Source: Doris montereyensis (lineage: Eukaryota > Mollusca > Gastropoda > Nudibranchia > Dorididae). Taken from it: a stretch of 64,000 bases of DNA. Position numbers and translations under genes: made by a program. This document shows positions 51,425 through 62,765 of the stretch, in pieces. The stretch spans positions 136,001 to 200,000 of the forward strand of contig JAXRKP010000848.1 in NCBI GenBank assembly GCA_037039925.1, written 5' to 3'. The notes under the pieces are model-generated. The model saw only the letters and a list, made by a program, of their open reading frames with translations. It had not been told where the DNA came from and did no database searches. How positions within the stretch are numbered: the stretch's first letter is position 1; every line of letters begins with the position of its first letter.

Positions 51425-52203
51425 CAAATCTAAAATGCGTTGTCGATTTTCCTGGAAAGCTTTATTCAATCGAGTTCTACAAAGGGAAAGCATTTTAAGG
51501 TGGAGGTGATTTCAGTAGGAAAATAACCTTTAAAAACAAAGGAAGTCCCGCCTGGAAATTCCCTTTTGTCTTGGATCAATAAAGAAGGGGAAATCGCGTA
51601 AACATTGTCAGTTTTTTTTTTATATCAAAAGAATTAATTTAAAAACCCATCTAGGATCTGACGGGAGAGGCAAAAGCAACAAGAGGCAATGAACTAGAAA
51701 GAATGACAAATAGCCTTGAAATCTACTACAAATCTGAGTGTTGCGAGGACAGGTTAACATAAATATAGACAATGAGATGAGACCAATCGAGTATTATTAT
51801 CTGACTCATTGTTACTGCCGTTAAGACAGGGTAAGAGCTTAATGAAATCACCCGACAGTACCAAGTAGGAGACAATCTATCTGTACGTTAGGGTGCTTAG
51901 TTCTAATTAAAAACAAAATTAATAAGATCATGAATGTCCAATTATACAGACATTCAAAAGCCGCTTTTACTCGATTCTTAAAAAATATCAACTCCAGGAG
52001 TAAATAACCAATGGATGTACCCATACCAGGAAATTCACATATTCCTTTCACACACCCTCCCAAAAAAAATGAAAGAAAAAGGCTCAAACCAACAACAAAA
52101 CCAACAATAACAAGACCCGCGCCCCCTCCCCATCCCCATTAAAACCCCCGTAAATAAACCATATTTTAATCATCCCCAAGACCGAAGCGTTAAACAAAAT
52201 ATA

Positions 52204-52535
52204 TGCCACATTCATGACCACATTTCTGACATCCAAACAGTGTCTACAGACACATTTCTAACATCCAAACAGTGTCTACAGACACATTTCTGACATCCAA
52301 ACAGTGTATACAGACACATTTCTGACATCCAAACAGTGCCTACCGACACATTTCTGACATCCAAACAGTGCCTACCGACACATTCCTGACATCCAAACAG
52401 TGTCTACCGACACATTTCTGACATCCAAACAGTGTCTACCGACACATTTCTGACATCCAAACAGTGTCTACCGACACATTTCTGACATCCAAACAGTGCC
52501 TACCACCGACATATTTCTGACATCTGCCTATCGAC
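52204..52535. repeat. 32-bp satellite, about ten copies
   Basis: The unit ACATTTCTGACATCCAAACA continues GTGTCTACCGAC. Variants alternate GTGTCTACAG, GTGCCTACCG and GTGTCTACCG, so copies fall into blocks of like type. Confidence 0.92.
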
Positions 52536-52663
52536 ACATAGAAAATCTTACACACCTTGTAGAGTATCTTCCTTCTACATAATTTCACCTCAGCAGTCTC
52601 CACCTCGTCCTATCCAGCTCATTCTCCTTTGACGCTCCAAAACGACTTCGTCCTTAATCCTAT

Positions 52664-53650
52664 GTATACACTTACCAATGATATCAATGTATACACTTAC
52701 CAATGATATCAATGTATACACTTACCAATGATATCAATGTATACACTTACCAATGATATCAATGTATACACTTACCAATGATATCAATGTATACACGTAC
52801 CAATGATATCAATGTATACATGTACCAATGATATCAATGTATACACTTACCAATGATATCAATGTATACACTTACCAATGATATCAATGTATACACTTAC
52901 CAATGATATTAATGTATACACTTACCAATGATATTAATGTATACACGTACCAATGATATCAATGTATACACTTACCAATGATATCAATGTATACACGTAC
53001 CAATGATATCAATGTATACACGATATACCAATGATATCAATGTATACATGTACCAATGATATCAATGTATACACTTACCAATGATATCAATGTATACACT
53101 TACCAATGATATCAATGTATACACTTACCAATGATATCAATGTATACACTTACCAATGATATCAATGTATACACTTACCAATGATATCAATGTATACACT
53201 TACCAATGATATCAATGTATACACTTACCAATGATATCAATGTATATACACGTACCAATGATATCAATGTATACACTTACCAATGATATCAATGTATACA
53301 CGTACCAATGATATCAATGTATACACTTACCAATGATATCAATGTATACACTTACCAATGATATCAATGTATACACTTACCAATGATATCAATGTATACA
53401 CGTACCAATGATACCAATGTATACACTTACCAATGATATCAATGTATACACTTACCAATGATATCAATGTATCAATGTACTTACCAATGATATCAATGTA
53501 AACACGTACCAATGATATCAATGTATACACTTACCAATGATATCAATGTATATACGTACCAACGATATCAATGTATACACGTACCAATGATATCAATGTA
53601 TCCACATACAAATGATATCCATGTACCCACGTACCAATGATATTTATGTA
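52664..53650. repeat. 25-bp satellite, about 39 copies
   Basis: The unit ATGTATACACTTACCAATGA ends TATCA. A common variant has ACACG in place of ACACT. Identity falls at the right end (53550-53650), where copies read ATGTACCCACG. Confidence 0.95.
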
Positions 53651-53659
53651 CCTACGTAC

Positions 53660-55000
53660 TCAATATCAAATACCCCACTAATGAAAAATCGCAAACAAAT
53701 CTCTTCACAACAAAACAGACGAAGTACCAATTGCCCTCATTATAGACGCCATGTGGAGACTGTTTGGACACATCCAAAGACAAGATCCCAACACACAAGC
53801 CAATAAAGTAATGATCAAATATTGTCATCAACAATGGATGAAAGTTTACAGGGTAGCCCAGGGTAGACTAGGCAGACGACACTAAGACTTCAGTGGCCGG
53901 GCCATAGGTCAGGAAGGTCATGTGTCTTCTCTTCGTTCTTCCTGTTTTGTATTTACCTTGGGTTCCATCCTCAGTATTCCTCTCACAAAGAATTATATAC
54001 ATGTACATGAGGCATTTAATTTTTGTGAAAACATTTTTTTCATAACGAATACAATTACAATACATGCCGAAACAAAAACCATAGCCTCAAAACAAACAAA
54101 ACCCACCACCCTCCCCACCCTCCCTTAAAATAACGCCCAACAAGAAAAGATCAACCCAGCAAGAATGGCAACACCCAGCACACACAACCCGCCCCCTCCC
54201 CCGCCCCACCAAAGAAAAGAAGAAAACAAACACCCCAAAAAGTAGGAAACAATGACAAACTATTACAAATTAGGAAGTATTCAAATATAATATGAAAGGG
54301 CATAACATTGCTATTTCATAAAATACAAAATAAACAAAACATAGGAAAATAACAGGGAGTTGTACGAATAACAATATCATTAAGCAAGTACATTTTAGGG
54401 GGTGACTGGAAAACAACAGGGAGTTGATCTCCCATGACATCTTTTTTCTAACACACCTTTGTACGAATAACAATAGCATTAAGTGAGTGACTAACAACAA
54501 ATATAGATTTTTTTCAAAAGAGCATAAGAAAATATTCCACAAGACAAATGACGACAGAACAAAACAAAGGGAAACAACCAACTCAAAATATCATGACGAC
54601 AGAAATTGTTATATTCCTGCTCACTATACGGTAGACACAAAATACATGGAATACACGTAATATTAACATGGTAGTCAGAAGGATTCTATTTCTGACCAAA
54701 ATAGCAAACGAAGTTGAACACACAATCAAAGTCAAACATCCGTTGGAAAAGAAAAACACTCAAACATTTCAGTCAAAGAAAGAAATGCACAAAGACACTT
54801 GCAAACCTCTTGTTCCAAAACAAAACATAATGACAATATCTAAGTGCACTTGTTAATCTGCATTTGAAACCTTCGACAACAATAGCAACAATAATAATTA
54901 TGTTTTTTGTTTATTTCGAGGTGCACAATTCCTACGTATAATGATAAAGTTTTAAACAAACTATGATATCATTAAAAGACAATTAATATAGTATAATCAT
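53660..55000. other. Low-complexity stretch between satellites
   Basis: AT- and A-rich DNA with C-rich patches at 54100-54130 and 54185-54215. A weak internal duplication repeats TACGAATAACAATA at about 54363 and 54462. No gene was recognised. Confidence 0.45.
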
Positions 55001-55005
55001 TAAGG

Positions 55006-55337
55006 TTATCTCAAAACGCGGTCATCATGGGAGGGGAAACAACTTCTAAGCCATTGTTGAAGGGAGACGATTGAAATGAGCAATACCATGACATTGTTCA
55101 GAATTTGTTGGCTTGCACTGTTTGGTTTGACGTCCAGTTGATACTGGGAATCAGTTTCTGTGCAATTCTCTACCATTCCTTTGGAGTTGCTTCCCGTTGG
55201 TTTACTTGATTTTTCAGGGATCTCTTTTCTAGATTGCAAGGTGAGATTGATGCTAATGGTGGTAGATTTGGTTTCATTGTTGTCATCGAAGTACATGTCC
55301 ATCTCAATCAAACGCCATTCGTGGTTTCCAAAGTCAT
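55006..55337 (-). CDS. Terminal exon of an Ig-like membrane or anchored protein
   Basis: From the acceptor (AATCCAAG) the minus strand reads DFGNHEWRLIEMDMYFDDNN, then ETKSTTISINLTLQSRKE and a Ser/Lys-rich linker. Near the C-terminus is a hydrophobic stretch, ILNNVMVLLISIVSLQQW, then LRSCFPSHDDRVLR and a stop. The hydrophobic segment could be a membrane span or an anchor signal. N-linked sites (NNET, NLT, NCT) suggest an extracellular protein. With the upstream LEMTLTCTQYP exon it looks like an Ig domain of the kind found in molluscan FREP/VIgL-type immune proteins. That is from memory and unverified. Confidence 0.45.
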
Positions 55338-55440
55338 CTTGGATTTTTTTTTAAAGAACAGAAAAAGAAAAGAAAAAAATAGGTTATCAACATGAAGGGC
55401 ATGTCATTCTTTAAAAAAACAAAACGGTCATAATCTAGAC

Positions 55441-55650
55441 CTCAGGAATTATGGATTGGGAATGAGCGGGCTCGGAATCAGATGGATATTGAGTACAGGT
55501 CAAGGTCATTTCCAGATTGTTAAAACCGTTAGTTATACGGGTTCTATTTAGCGTTAAGGTGAACGGGCGATACGAGATCATACACTGGACGGAAAGCCGT
55601 GCCATTTTTGGACTCGCTTGTGAACGACCAGCTGGCTTTATTAAGACGTA
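55441..55650 (-). CDS. Candidate Ig-domain exon next to the 7-bp satellite
   Basis: The minus strand reads MARLSVQCMISYRPFTLTLN, then TRITNGFNNLEMTLTCTQYP and SDSEPAHSQSIIPE to a GAG|GTCTAG donor. LEMTLTC fits an Ig B strand. The 5' boundary is not resolved because the (GGTACAC)n array begins a few bases away. Phase to the terminal exon does not match as written, which may be another small indel. Confidence 0.4.
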
Positions 55651-55673
55651 GGATTTGCCAAGATGACGGTACA

Positions 55674-55699
55674 TGGTGCACGGTGCACGGTACACGGTG

Positions 55700-55768
<69 letters not shown>

Positions 55769-55769
55769 G

Positions 55770-55839
<70 letters not shown>

Positions 55840-55869
55840 GCACGGTACACGGTACACGGTGTACGGGTG

Positions 55870-55910
<41 letters not shown>

Positions 55911-55914
55911 GCAC
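55674..55914. repeat. 7-bp satellite (GGTACAC)n, about 34 copies
   Basis: An almost perfect 7-bp array with scattered GGTGCAC variants and two one-base slips. Because 7 is not a multiple of 3, each strand reads the same heptapeptide series in all frames. This explains the long open frames here; they are not genes. Confidence 0.97.
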
Positions 55915-56071
55915 GACGAGCAATTGGTTGATATACGTATAATACTACCAGGAAAACTGAGAAGGACTTTGAGTGAAATATCCTTGAGGAGGAAAGGTGG
56001 CCGAAGAGGGGGAAGTGCGGGTGGGGGTCCGAATTAATGATGCACGGTTAGTTCTTGTCTACTTCAAGCCA

Positions 56072-56385
56072 GAGTGATTCGGTGATCTAGGAGGCAAGGT
56101 GTCAGCCTCCCAACCAAAAGTTCATGGGATCAGGCCTCGACGGTTGAAACATTTTCTTGATTGTTTTTCGAGTAAAGCCGCACGCTCCACCACCACCCCT
56201 CAACCCAACCCCTCGACCAGCAGGTAGGTGGATAGACATGTAGTCCCACCGGTGACTGACAGTGAAAAGGAGGTCCCGTGTGCAGGTCACAACATTCAGT
56301 GCATGTTAACGATCCCTTGCCTGTTTACAAGGTTGTCGCGGCAAATCTGAGATTACCTTTGTTGTGGATGTGGGTACAAGTAAAT
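56072..56385 (+). mobile_element. SINE family B, copy 5
   Basis: It carries GAGGCAAGGTGTCAGCCTCC, AGGTAGGTGGATAGACATG, GTGTGCAGGTCACA and GTTAACGATCCCTTGCCTGT, ending in a GTACAAGTAAATCGA tail. Confidence 0.78.
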
Positions 56386-57229
56386 CGACCCCCCCCCCCC
56401 GCCCATTCTTCCCTACCAAAAAAAATAAAAATAAATAAATGGAAAAAGAAGAACAAAACACTTCAAACAATGAAATTCTGTACGAAAATAAAAGTAAGAC
56501 TGGATGAGTGAGGTTTACTGTTTTATCACATTGTAATGACACCATTGTCCATGAAATATTGCCCCAGGTAAAATGTCACACGAGAAGACGTTTGTAAACG
56601 GATATATTCATTGCTTTTATAACATTTCGTTTTCTACGTTGACCTTTGTTATACACCGACCAGATCTCATTTATGGAAACACAATTTTGTTTTGGAAAGA
56701 AATCCCATATTACTACTCTTCCTAAACACAGTTCACAAAACTACGACAAGAAAATATGGAATTAAGTGATAAAAAAAGAAATAAAGTTTCTAATATTAAT
56801 GAACACGTGATAATCTTACAGAAACGCAATTTGTGTGTTTGTATTTACTGTATACATAAACACATACCATCTCATATTATTTACACGAACACAAACACAC
56901 ACGCACACACACATAAACACACAATCGATCCACCATTATGTCATTTAATTCTGATATCCAAGGGAAGAAGATCAATTAATGTATGTTTGCATGGATGTGT
57001 GTGTGTGTGTATGTGTGTGTGTGTGATATTATGAAACTATGACGACATAACTGAAATAAAGAGACTGAAGGCCAACAACCCAAAAGCCCCCGCCCCCCTC
57101 CCCACCCCCTTTCCAAAAAAACAAACAAACAAACGACAACAATCAAACAAAAAGACTAAAACAAAAACAACAAACAAATTAAAAATAAAACACAAACGCC
57201 CCGAAACGAATACAAGAAACTCCCCCAAC

Positions 57230-57515
57230 AACAAACCCAACCCAACAACAAATCAACAACAACAAACCCAACTCAACAACAAATCAACAACAACAAACCC
57301 AACTCAACAACAAATCAACAACAACAAACCCAACCCAACAACAATTCAACAACAACAAACCCAACTCAACAACAAATCGACAACAACAAACCCAACCCAA
57401 CAACAAATCAACAACAACAAACCCAGCTCAACAACAAATCAACAACAACAAACCCAACTCAACAACAAATTAACAACAACAAACCCAACCCAACATCAAA
57501 TTAACAACAAAAAAA
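57230..57515. repeat. 31-bp satellite, about nine copies
   Basis: The unit CCCAACTCAACAACAAATCA continues ACAACAACAAA. CCCAACCC and CCCAACTC versions are mixed. Confidence 0.92.
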
Positions 57516-57544
57516 CTAACCTCCAAAAACAAAAACATAGTAAA

Positions 57545-58440
57545 ACTAGCACAAACAAAAAGTAAACGAAGCAAAGCTACTACAACTCCCCCCCTTTACT
57601 TTACACATAGCTACTACAACTCCCCCCCCCCTTTCCTTTACACAGAAACAAAAGCAAATGAAGAATAGCTACTACAGCTCTCCCCCTTTCCTTTACACAG
57701 AAACAAAAAGCGAACGAAGTAAAGCAGCTCCAGCTCTCCCCCTTTCCTTTACACAGAAACAAAAACGAACGAAGCAAAGCTACTACAACTCCCCCCTTTA
57801 CTTTACACATAGCTACTACAACTCCCCCTTTACTTTACACATAGCTACTACAACTCCCCCCTTTCCTTTACACAGAAACAAAAACGAACGAAGCAAAGCA
57901 ACTCCAACTCAGCCCCTCCCTTTACACAGAAACAAAAAGCGAACGAAGCAAAGCTCCAGCACTCCCCCTTCCCTTTACACAGAAACAAAAAGCGAACAAA
58001 GTAAAGCAGCTCCAGCACTCCCCCTTCCTTTACACAGAAACAAAAAGCGAACAAAGCAAAAGCGAACAAACAAAGCAGCTCCAGCACTCCCCCTTCCCTT
58101 TACACAGAAACAAAAAGCGAACGAAGCCAAGCAGCACCAGCTCTCCCCCTTCCCTTTACACAGAAACAAAAAGCGAACGAAGCCAAGCAGCTCCAGCTCT
58201 CCCCCTTCCCTTTACACAGAAACAAATAGCGAACGAAGCCAAGCAGCTCCAGCTCTCCCCCTTCCCTTTACACAGAAACAAAAAGCGAACGAAGCCCAGC
58301 TCCAGCTCTCCCCTTCCCTTTACACAGAAACAAAAAGCGAACGAAGCCAAGCAGCTCCAGCTCTCCCCCTTCCCTTTACACAGAAACAAATAGCGAACGA
58401 AGCCAAGCAGCTCCAGCTCTCCCCCTTCCCTTTACACAGA
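57545..58440 (+). repeat. 57-bp satellite, about 15 copies
   Basis: The unit reads CCTTTACACAGAAACAAAAA, GCGAACGAAGCCAAGCAG and CTCCAGCTCTCCCC. Left copies are shorter and mixed with a CTACTACAACTCC variant; right copies are regular. It yields a 296-residue plus-strand open frame of FTQKQKANEA-type repeats. This is judged non-coding because it is pure array and has no flanking gene structure. Confidence 0.9.
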
Positions 58441-58533
58441 AAGAAAGGACAACAGAGCCCACAAAACAAAACAAAAACAACAAAAACAACAGACAATAGA
58501 CAACAACAAACTAGACAAAACAAAACGAAACAA

Positions 58534-58628
58534 GCATCTCTTTTGTAAATTGCAAGGTGAGATTAATGCTAATGGTGGTAGATTTGGTTTCAGTGTTGTC
58601 GTCGAAATCCATGTCCATGTCGATCACC
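58534..58628 (-). CDS. Paralogous exon, copy 1 (MDMDFDDNTETKS)
   Basis: The minus strand reads WETVIDMDMDFDDNTETKST, then TISINLTLQFTKE. It is close to 90% identical over about 85 bases to the segment at 55226-55312, so one of them arose by duplication. Splice boundaries are unclear because satellite DNA begins immediately beyond it. Confidence 0.5.
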
Positions 58629-58774
58629 GTCTCCCACAAAAAAACAAAAATACCAACTACTGACAAAGTAAAACCAAAAACCTTGACTGTTATTGTTAAA
58701 GTGGAACGTAAAAGAGAGAGTAAAACGTAAGTAGTAGGCTACGCCCTAGGGAGGTGTGATATAATGGGCCTCAC

Positions 58775-58909
58775 CTAAAACGGTCACAGAACTCCTGTTG
58801 GTAAAGAAGCGGTCTGTGTTATCTTCCTGGAATTGGACAAAAAGCCGAACTCGATGGTGCAGTGTTGGATTCTCTCTTCCGGTTTCGTGCTGCACTGAGT
58901 TGTCACAAT
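58775..58909 (-). CDS. Candidate exon, end of an Ig-like domain
   Basis: The minus strand has an acceptor TTGGCAG and a donor TTTTAG|GTGAGG. The frame in phase with the previous exon is open throughout and includes RVRLFVQFQEDNTDRFFTNR and SSVTVL. An alternative frame (CSTKPEERIQHCTIEFG) also has few stops, so frame choice depends on the upstream exons. Confidence 0.38.
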
Positions 58910-59048
58910 CTGCCAATTGACACATCATGAAAATGGGGTGGGGAGGGTGGGCTATAGCGTTAACATTAAAGTACTTAGGCAACTTTTAGTGAAGGAACAT
59001 CAATATGTTTACGATTGGTCTTGACACGAGAAACACGACTAAATGAGT

Positions 59049-59760
<712 letters not shown>

Positions 59761-59764
59761 TCAT

Positions 59765-60200
59765 TTTCCTACTATAAGACAACACAAAGGAGTACCTTAA
59801 ACAACCAACGTTGAAACTTTCTTAAAGACAAACAAAGCATAGTATATCTAACAAAAATCGATTACTGGGTTTATTCAGTTTCTACTTTCAAAACTCATTA
59901 AGTTAACAAACTTGGCAAAGTAAAGAAAACAAAAGCGAACGTAGATTATAAACCCTGTGAGTCAGATTCTAAAACAGGTGAATAGAAATTAGAAGAAAAA
60001 AACAAAAGTAAATAAAAGAAAAGAAAGTAAAAAGGCCAGGTAGAAAAGCTGAAACACGTGACACAATAATGAGACTCGTGCCAAGATGGTGCAGACATCT
60101 TTATCCGTGAAATAGCGACGGTACCTCACGCGCGTAAGTAAAGAGATAAACCGAACGTAAACTTACGTAACAGGGATGCTGGGATGGGGGAAATGGGGTG
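59765..60200. other. Putative intron between satellite and Ig-like exons
   Basis: No repeat or coding signal was recognised. Confidence 0.35.
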
Positions 60201-60218
60201 GAGGGCGGAGGGGCTTAC

Positions 60219-60279
60219 TGATGTAATTGTCGATGACGTCACAACCAACGTACAAGGTGCTGACCGCAGTCTTTTGATC
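60219..60279 (-). CDS. Candidate exon with a B-strand-like cysteine
   Basis: The minus strand reads DQKTAVSTLYVGCDVIDNYI between a TAG acceptor and a GTAAGC donor. It is phase 0 at the start, agreeing with the exon at 61639. TLYVGCDV resembles the B strand of an Ig domain. The exon call rests on phase and splice sites only. Confidence 0.35.
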
Positions 60280-60289
60280 CTACTAGGCA

Positions 60290-61630
60290 ATTTTGTGGAG
60301 TGGAAAACAACAAAGGAAGAACTTACTACATGTATATAAAAATAAACAACCCGAGCCCAGGTAAACTTAACAGCAAATAAAATAAAGAAAGACGGTTATC
60401 GCACAGGTCTGAAAAGGAGATTGGCACAAGAATGAAAACCAACTAACAGCTGAATTATATTAAATAAAGCTTCCGGAAGTATTAACGCTTAGATCTATCT
60501 ATAACACAGTCATTGCGCAAGTTGATAAATACATCTTTGATAGTGGTTTTCTGTTTGTTTGTTTGTTTTTTTAGGATGGATTATTTGGTCATTTTGTATA
60601 GTTAATAGGAAGAAGAGAGATACATAATTATCAGATACAATTTTCATTAGATTTTTACATTATTTTTTTTAATACTTTTAATAAATTTGTCACGGTGAAT
60701 GGATATTTCTAGAGTTGCACTTATTAATTTACTTGTTGACGAGATATCAAAGTTTTCTCCCTTTATGATTCAATCCAAGGTTCAAAGATACCTCTAGCTA
60801 GGATTAGGAAATGATTTTAACCGAATGCCACGATTCAACCCTTGACCTTCTAGTTTTATAATACAAGATCACTGTTACTATTCTCTAAAAATCCCAACCC
60901 ATCCCAGCCTCCATTTCTAAAAGTGAAGACATCATTTATTATGATTGCCTGATTGGTTGGAATACGACAGTTCATAGTAGATGTCAATTAGTCTCATAAT
61001 AAGACACTGAGAGCCTGTCAAATTTGTCAGAGGCTCTATACCATATCTCGTATGCCCATCAACATCTTCGGGTCTTCTTTATCTCCAACCGGACCGCGCA
61101 TTTGTGTCTAAGAATGGTTGAGGCAAGTATTATTGGGGAACACAGTGGGGAAAGCGTTTTTTTAAATTTTGCCTTCGTGTATTGCTCAAATATTATTATT
61201 CTCACAGGGAACAACATTCTGACAAAGGAATGAAACCAGATTTCATCACATTCAATAAAGCAGACTTAGATCTAACTAAAATGTTTGAAAGCCTGAAAGA
61301 TTTATATAAAAATCCCCCCCCCCCAAAAAAAAAAAATTTTTTTTTTTTTTTTAATAAAACACTGACGATCCCGTTCTCCCATCCATCCTTCAAACATTTT
61401 TTTATTATTTTAAAACACCCCAAAAAACAAAAACAAAAACACAACAAGAAGGAAACAGACTTCATCAAGAACAGAGGAAAAAAATAACACCAGCAACAGT
61501 GCAAAACTGTTTTCATTAATTTTGTTGTTGTTGTAAAGAAAATAAAATTTGAGTTAAGTACTGAATCACAACTACACCCCCGATAAGTAAACCATCTATA
61601 AAAAATAATGCTATCTAATTAACGGAATCG
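60290..61630. other. Putative intron of the Ig-like gene
   Basis: AT-rich, with poly-C/A/T homopolymers at 61313-61350. No exon-like segment was recognised. Confidence 0.35.
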
Positions 61631-61638
61631 ATACTGAC

Positions 61639-61717
61639 CTCTTTCCTGCTCCAGCGCACAGACCCGTCACTGACGATCCTGACGATACCTGGGTATAAGC
61701 TCCTCATAACGGACACC
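61639..61717 (-). CDS. Exon of an unidentified Ig-like or receptor-type gene
   Basis: After an acceptor (CTCGTTAACAG) the minus strand reads SVMRSLYPGIVRIVSDGSVR and WSRKE to a GTCAGT donor. The SDGSVRW pattern is seen in beta-sandwich extracellular domains, both Ig-like and Cys-loop receptor ligand-binding domains. Phase fits the next candidate exon at 60279-60219. I cannot name the family. Confidence 0.4.
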
Positions 61718-62004
61718 CTGTTAACGAGAGGTAGAATCAAAGATAAAGTAATAAAGAAATGAGAAACACGACATTCCATCCACATAATATTTCCTTCCCC
61801 GAAAATAATCAAAAGCAGGACAAAAAACAATATCAATAAAAAAAAATATTTTAAAAATACAAAAAGCAACAGAATGCAAATCAGACCCCCTTCCTCATAG
61901 CACCCACTCACGACCAAATGCAATTCACATAATCTCCACCCCCTCCAAAAGAGAATACGACACCCCGTCCCCCTCATCCCCTAAACGACTTTACCGTCTT
62001 TGGG

Positions 62005-62370
62005 AAAAAATAACGACAGCAAAAACAAAGCAAATCAGAGCACACGGCCATTTCTAACAAACATTACAACAACAAAAAACTCCAAACAAAAACAAAGCAA
62101 ATCATCACATCCACTTCTAACAAACATGCAAAAAACTCAAACCAAACAAAGCAAATCACCACAGCCACTTCTAACAAACATAAAAAAACTCAAACAAAAA
62201 CAAAGCAAATCACCACAGCCACTTCTAACAAACATGCAAAAAACTCAAACAAAAACAAAGCAAATCACCACAGCCACTAACAAACATGCAACAAAACAAA
62301 CAAAAAGAAAGCAAATCAGAGCACCACGTCCATTTCTAACAAACATACAAAAAAAAACCCCAAACAAAAG
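62005..62370 (+). repeat. Satellite of about 55 bp, six to seven copies
   Basis: The unit has AAAACAAAGCAAATCACCAC, AGCCACTTCTAACAAACATG and CAAAAAACTCAAA. It gives a plus-strand open frame of 254 residues by composition alone. Confidence 0.88.
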
Positions 62371-62765
62371 CAAAGCAAAACAACAACAAAACCTCAAAAC
62401 AACACAAAAAAAACAAAATCGTCAAAGCCCCTCCTTCTCCACACAAAAAAACACGACCCAACTCCGAAAGTCCACCCCTCCCCCCTCCCCGCCCTCTATA
62501 TCTCTATATCACTCTCCATTTCCCCTAACGTTTAAGTTATATGTCTCTTTTAACCACCGTATCAAACGTCATACATTTATACTGTCATACTATCAATGTC
62601 TTTCTGTGTTCAAGAATATTTATGTACATTACAAAAATAATATTTTACATCAACACAGCTGTCCCCTGCTGAAAAACAAAATTGAACACAGGCCTCAAGC
62701 TTTCTTTGTGCAAGTCCGCTTATTTAATATTATATTCTCTGATAATTCGACTCCAACTCTTTGAC

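Larger units (their letters stand above)
43001..52200. other. Gene-poor stretch with SINEs and degenerate repeats
   Basis: Nine kilobases hold the SINE copies and minisatellites listed separately. The parts between them (for example 46600-48100 and 51450-52200) contain no open frame with similarity I recognise. Confidence 0.5.

Noticed and set aside
55435..55931. Several overlapping frames of 88-162 residues rich in TVHGTRY or VPCTVYR
   Set aside because: A 7-bp repeat without stops is open in all frames. Only the non-repeat part (55441-55650, minus strand) is kept as a candidate exon.
57658..58548. 296-residue plus-strand open frame
   Set aside because: It is translated 57-bp satellite; the protein is a simple repeat and no start context, splice sites or flanking conserved sequence support it.
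62000..62764. 254-residue plus-strand frame
   Set aside because: It is lysine/glutamine/asparagine-rich sequence from a 55-bp satellite, with no family similarity and no gene structure.
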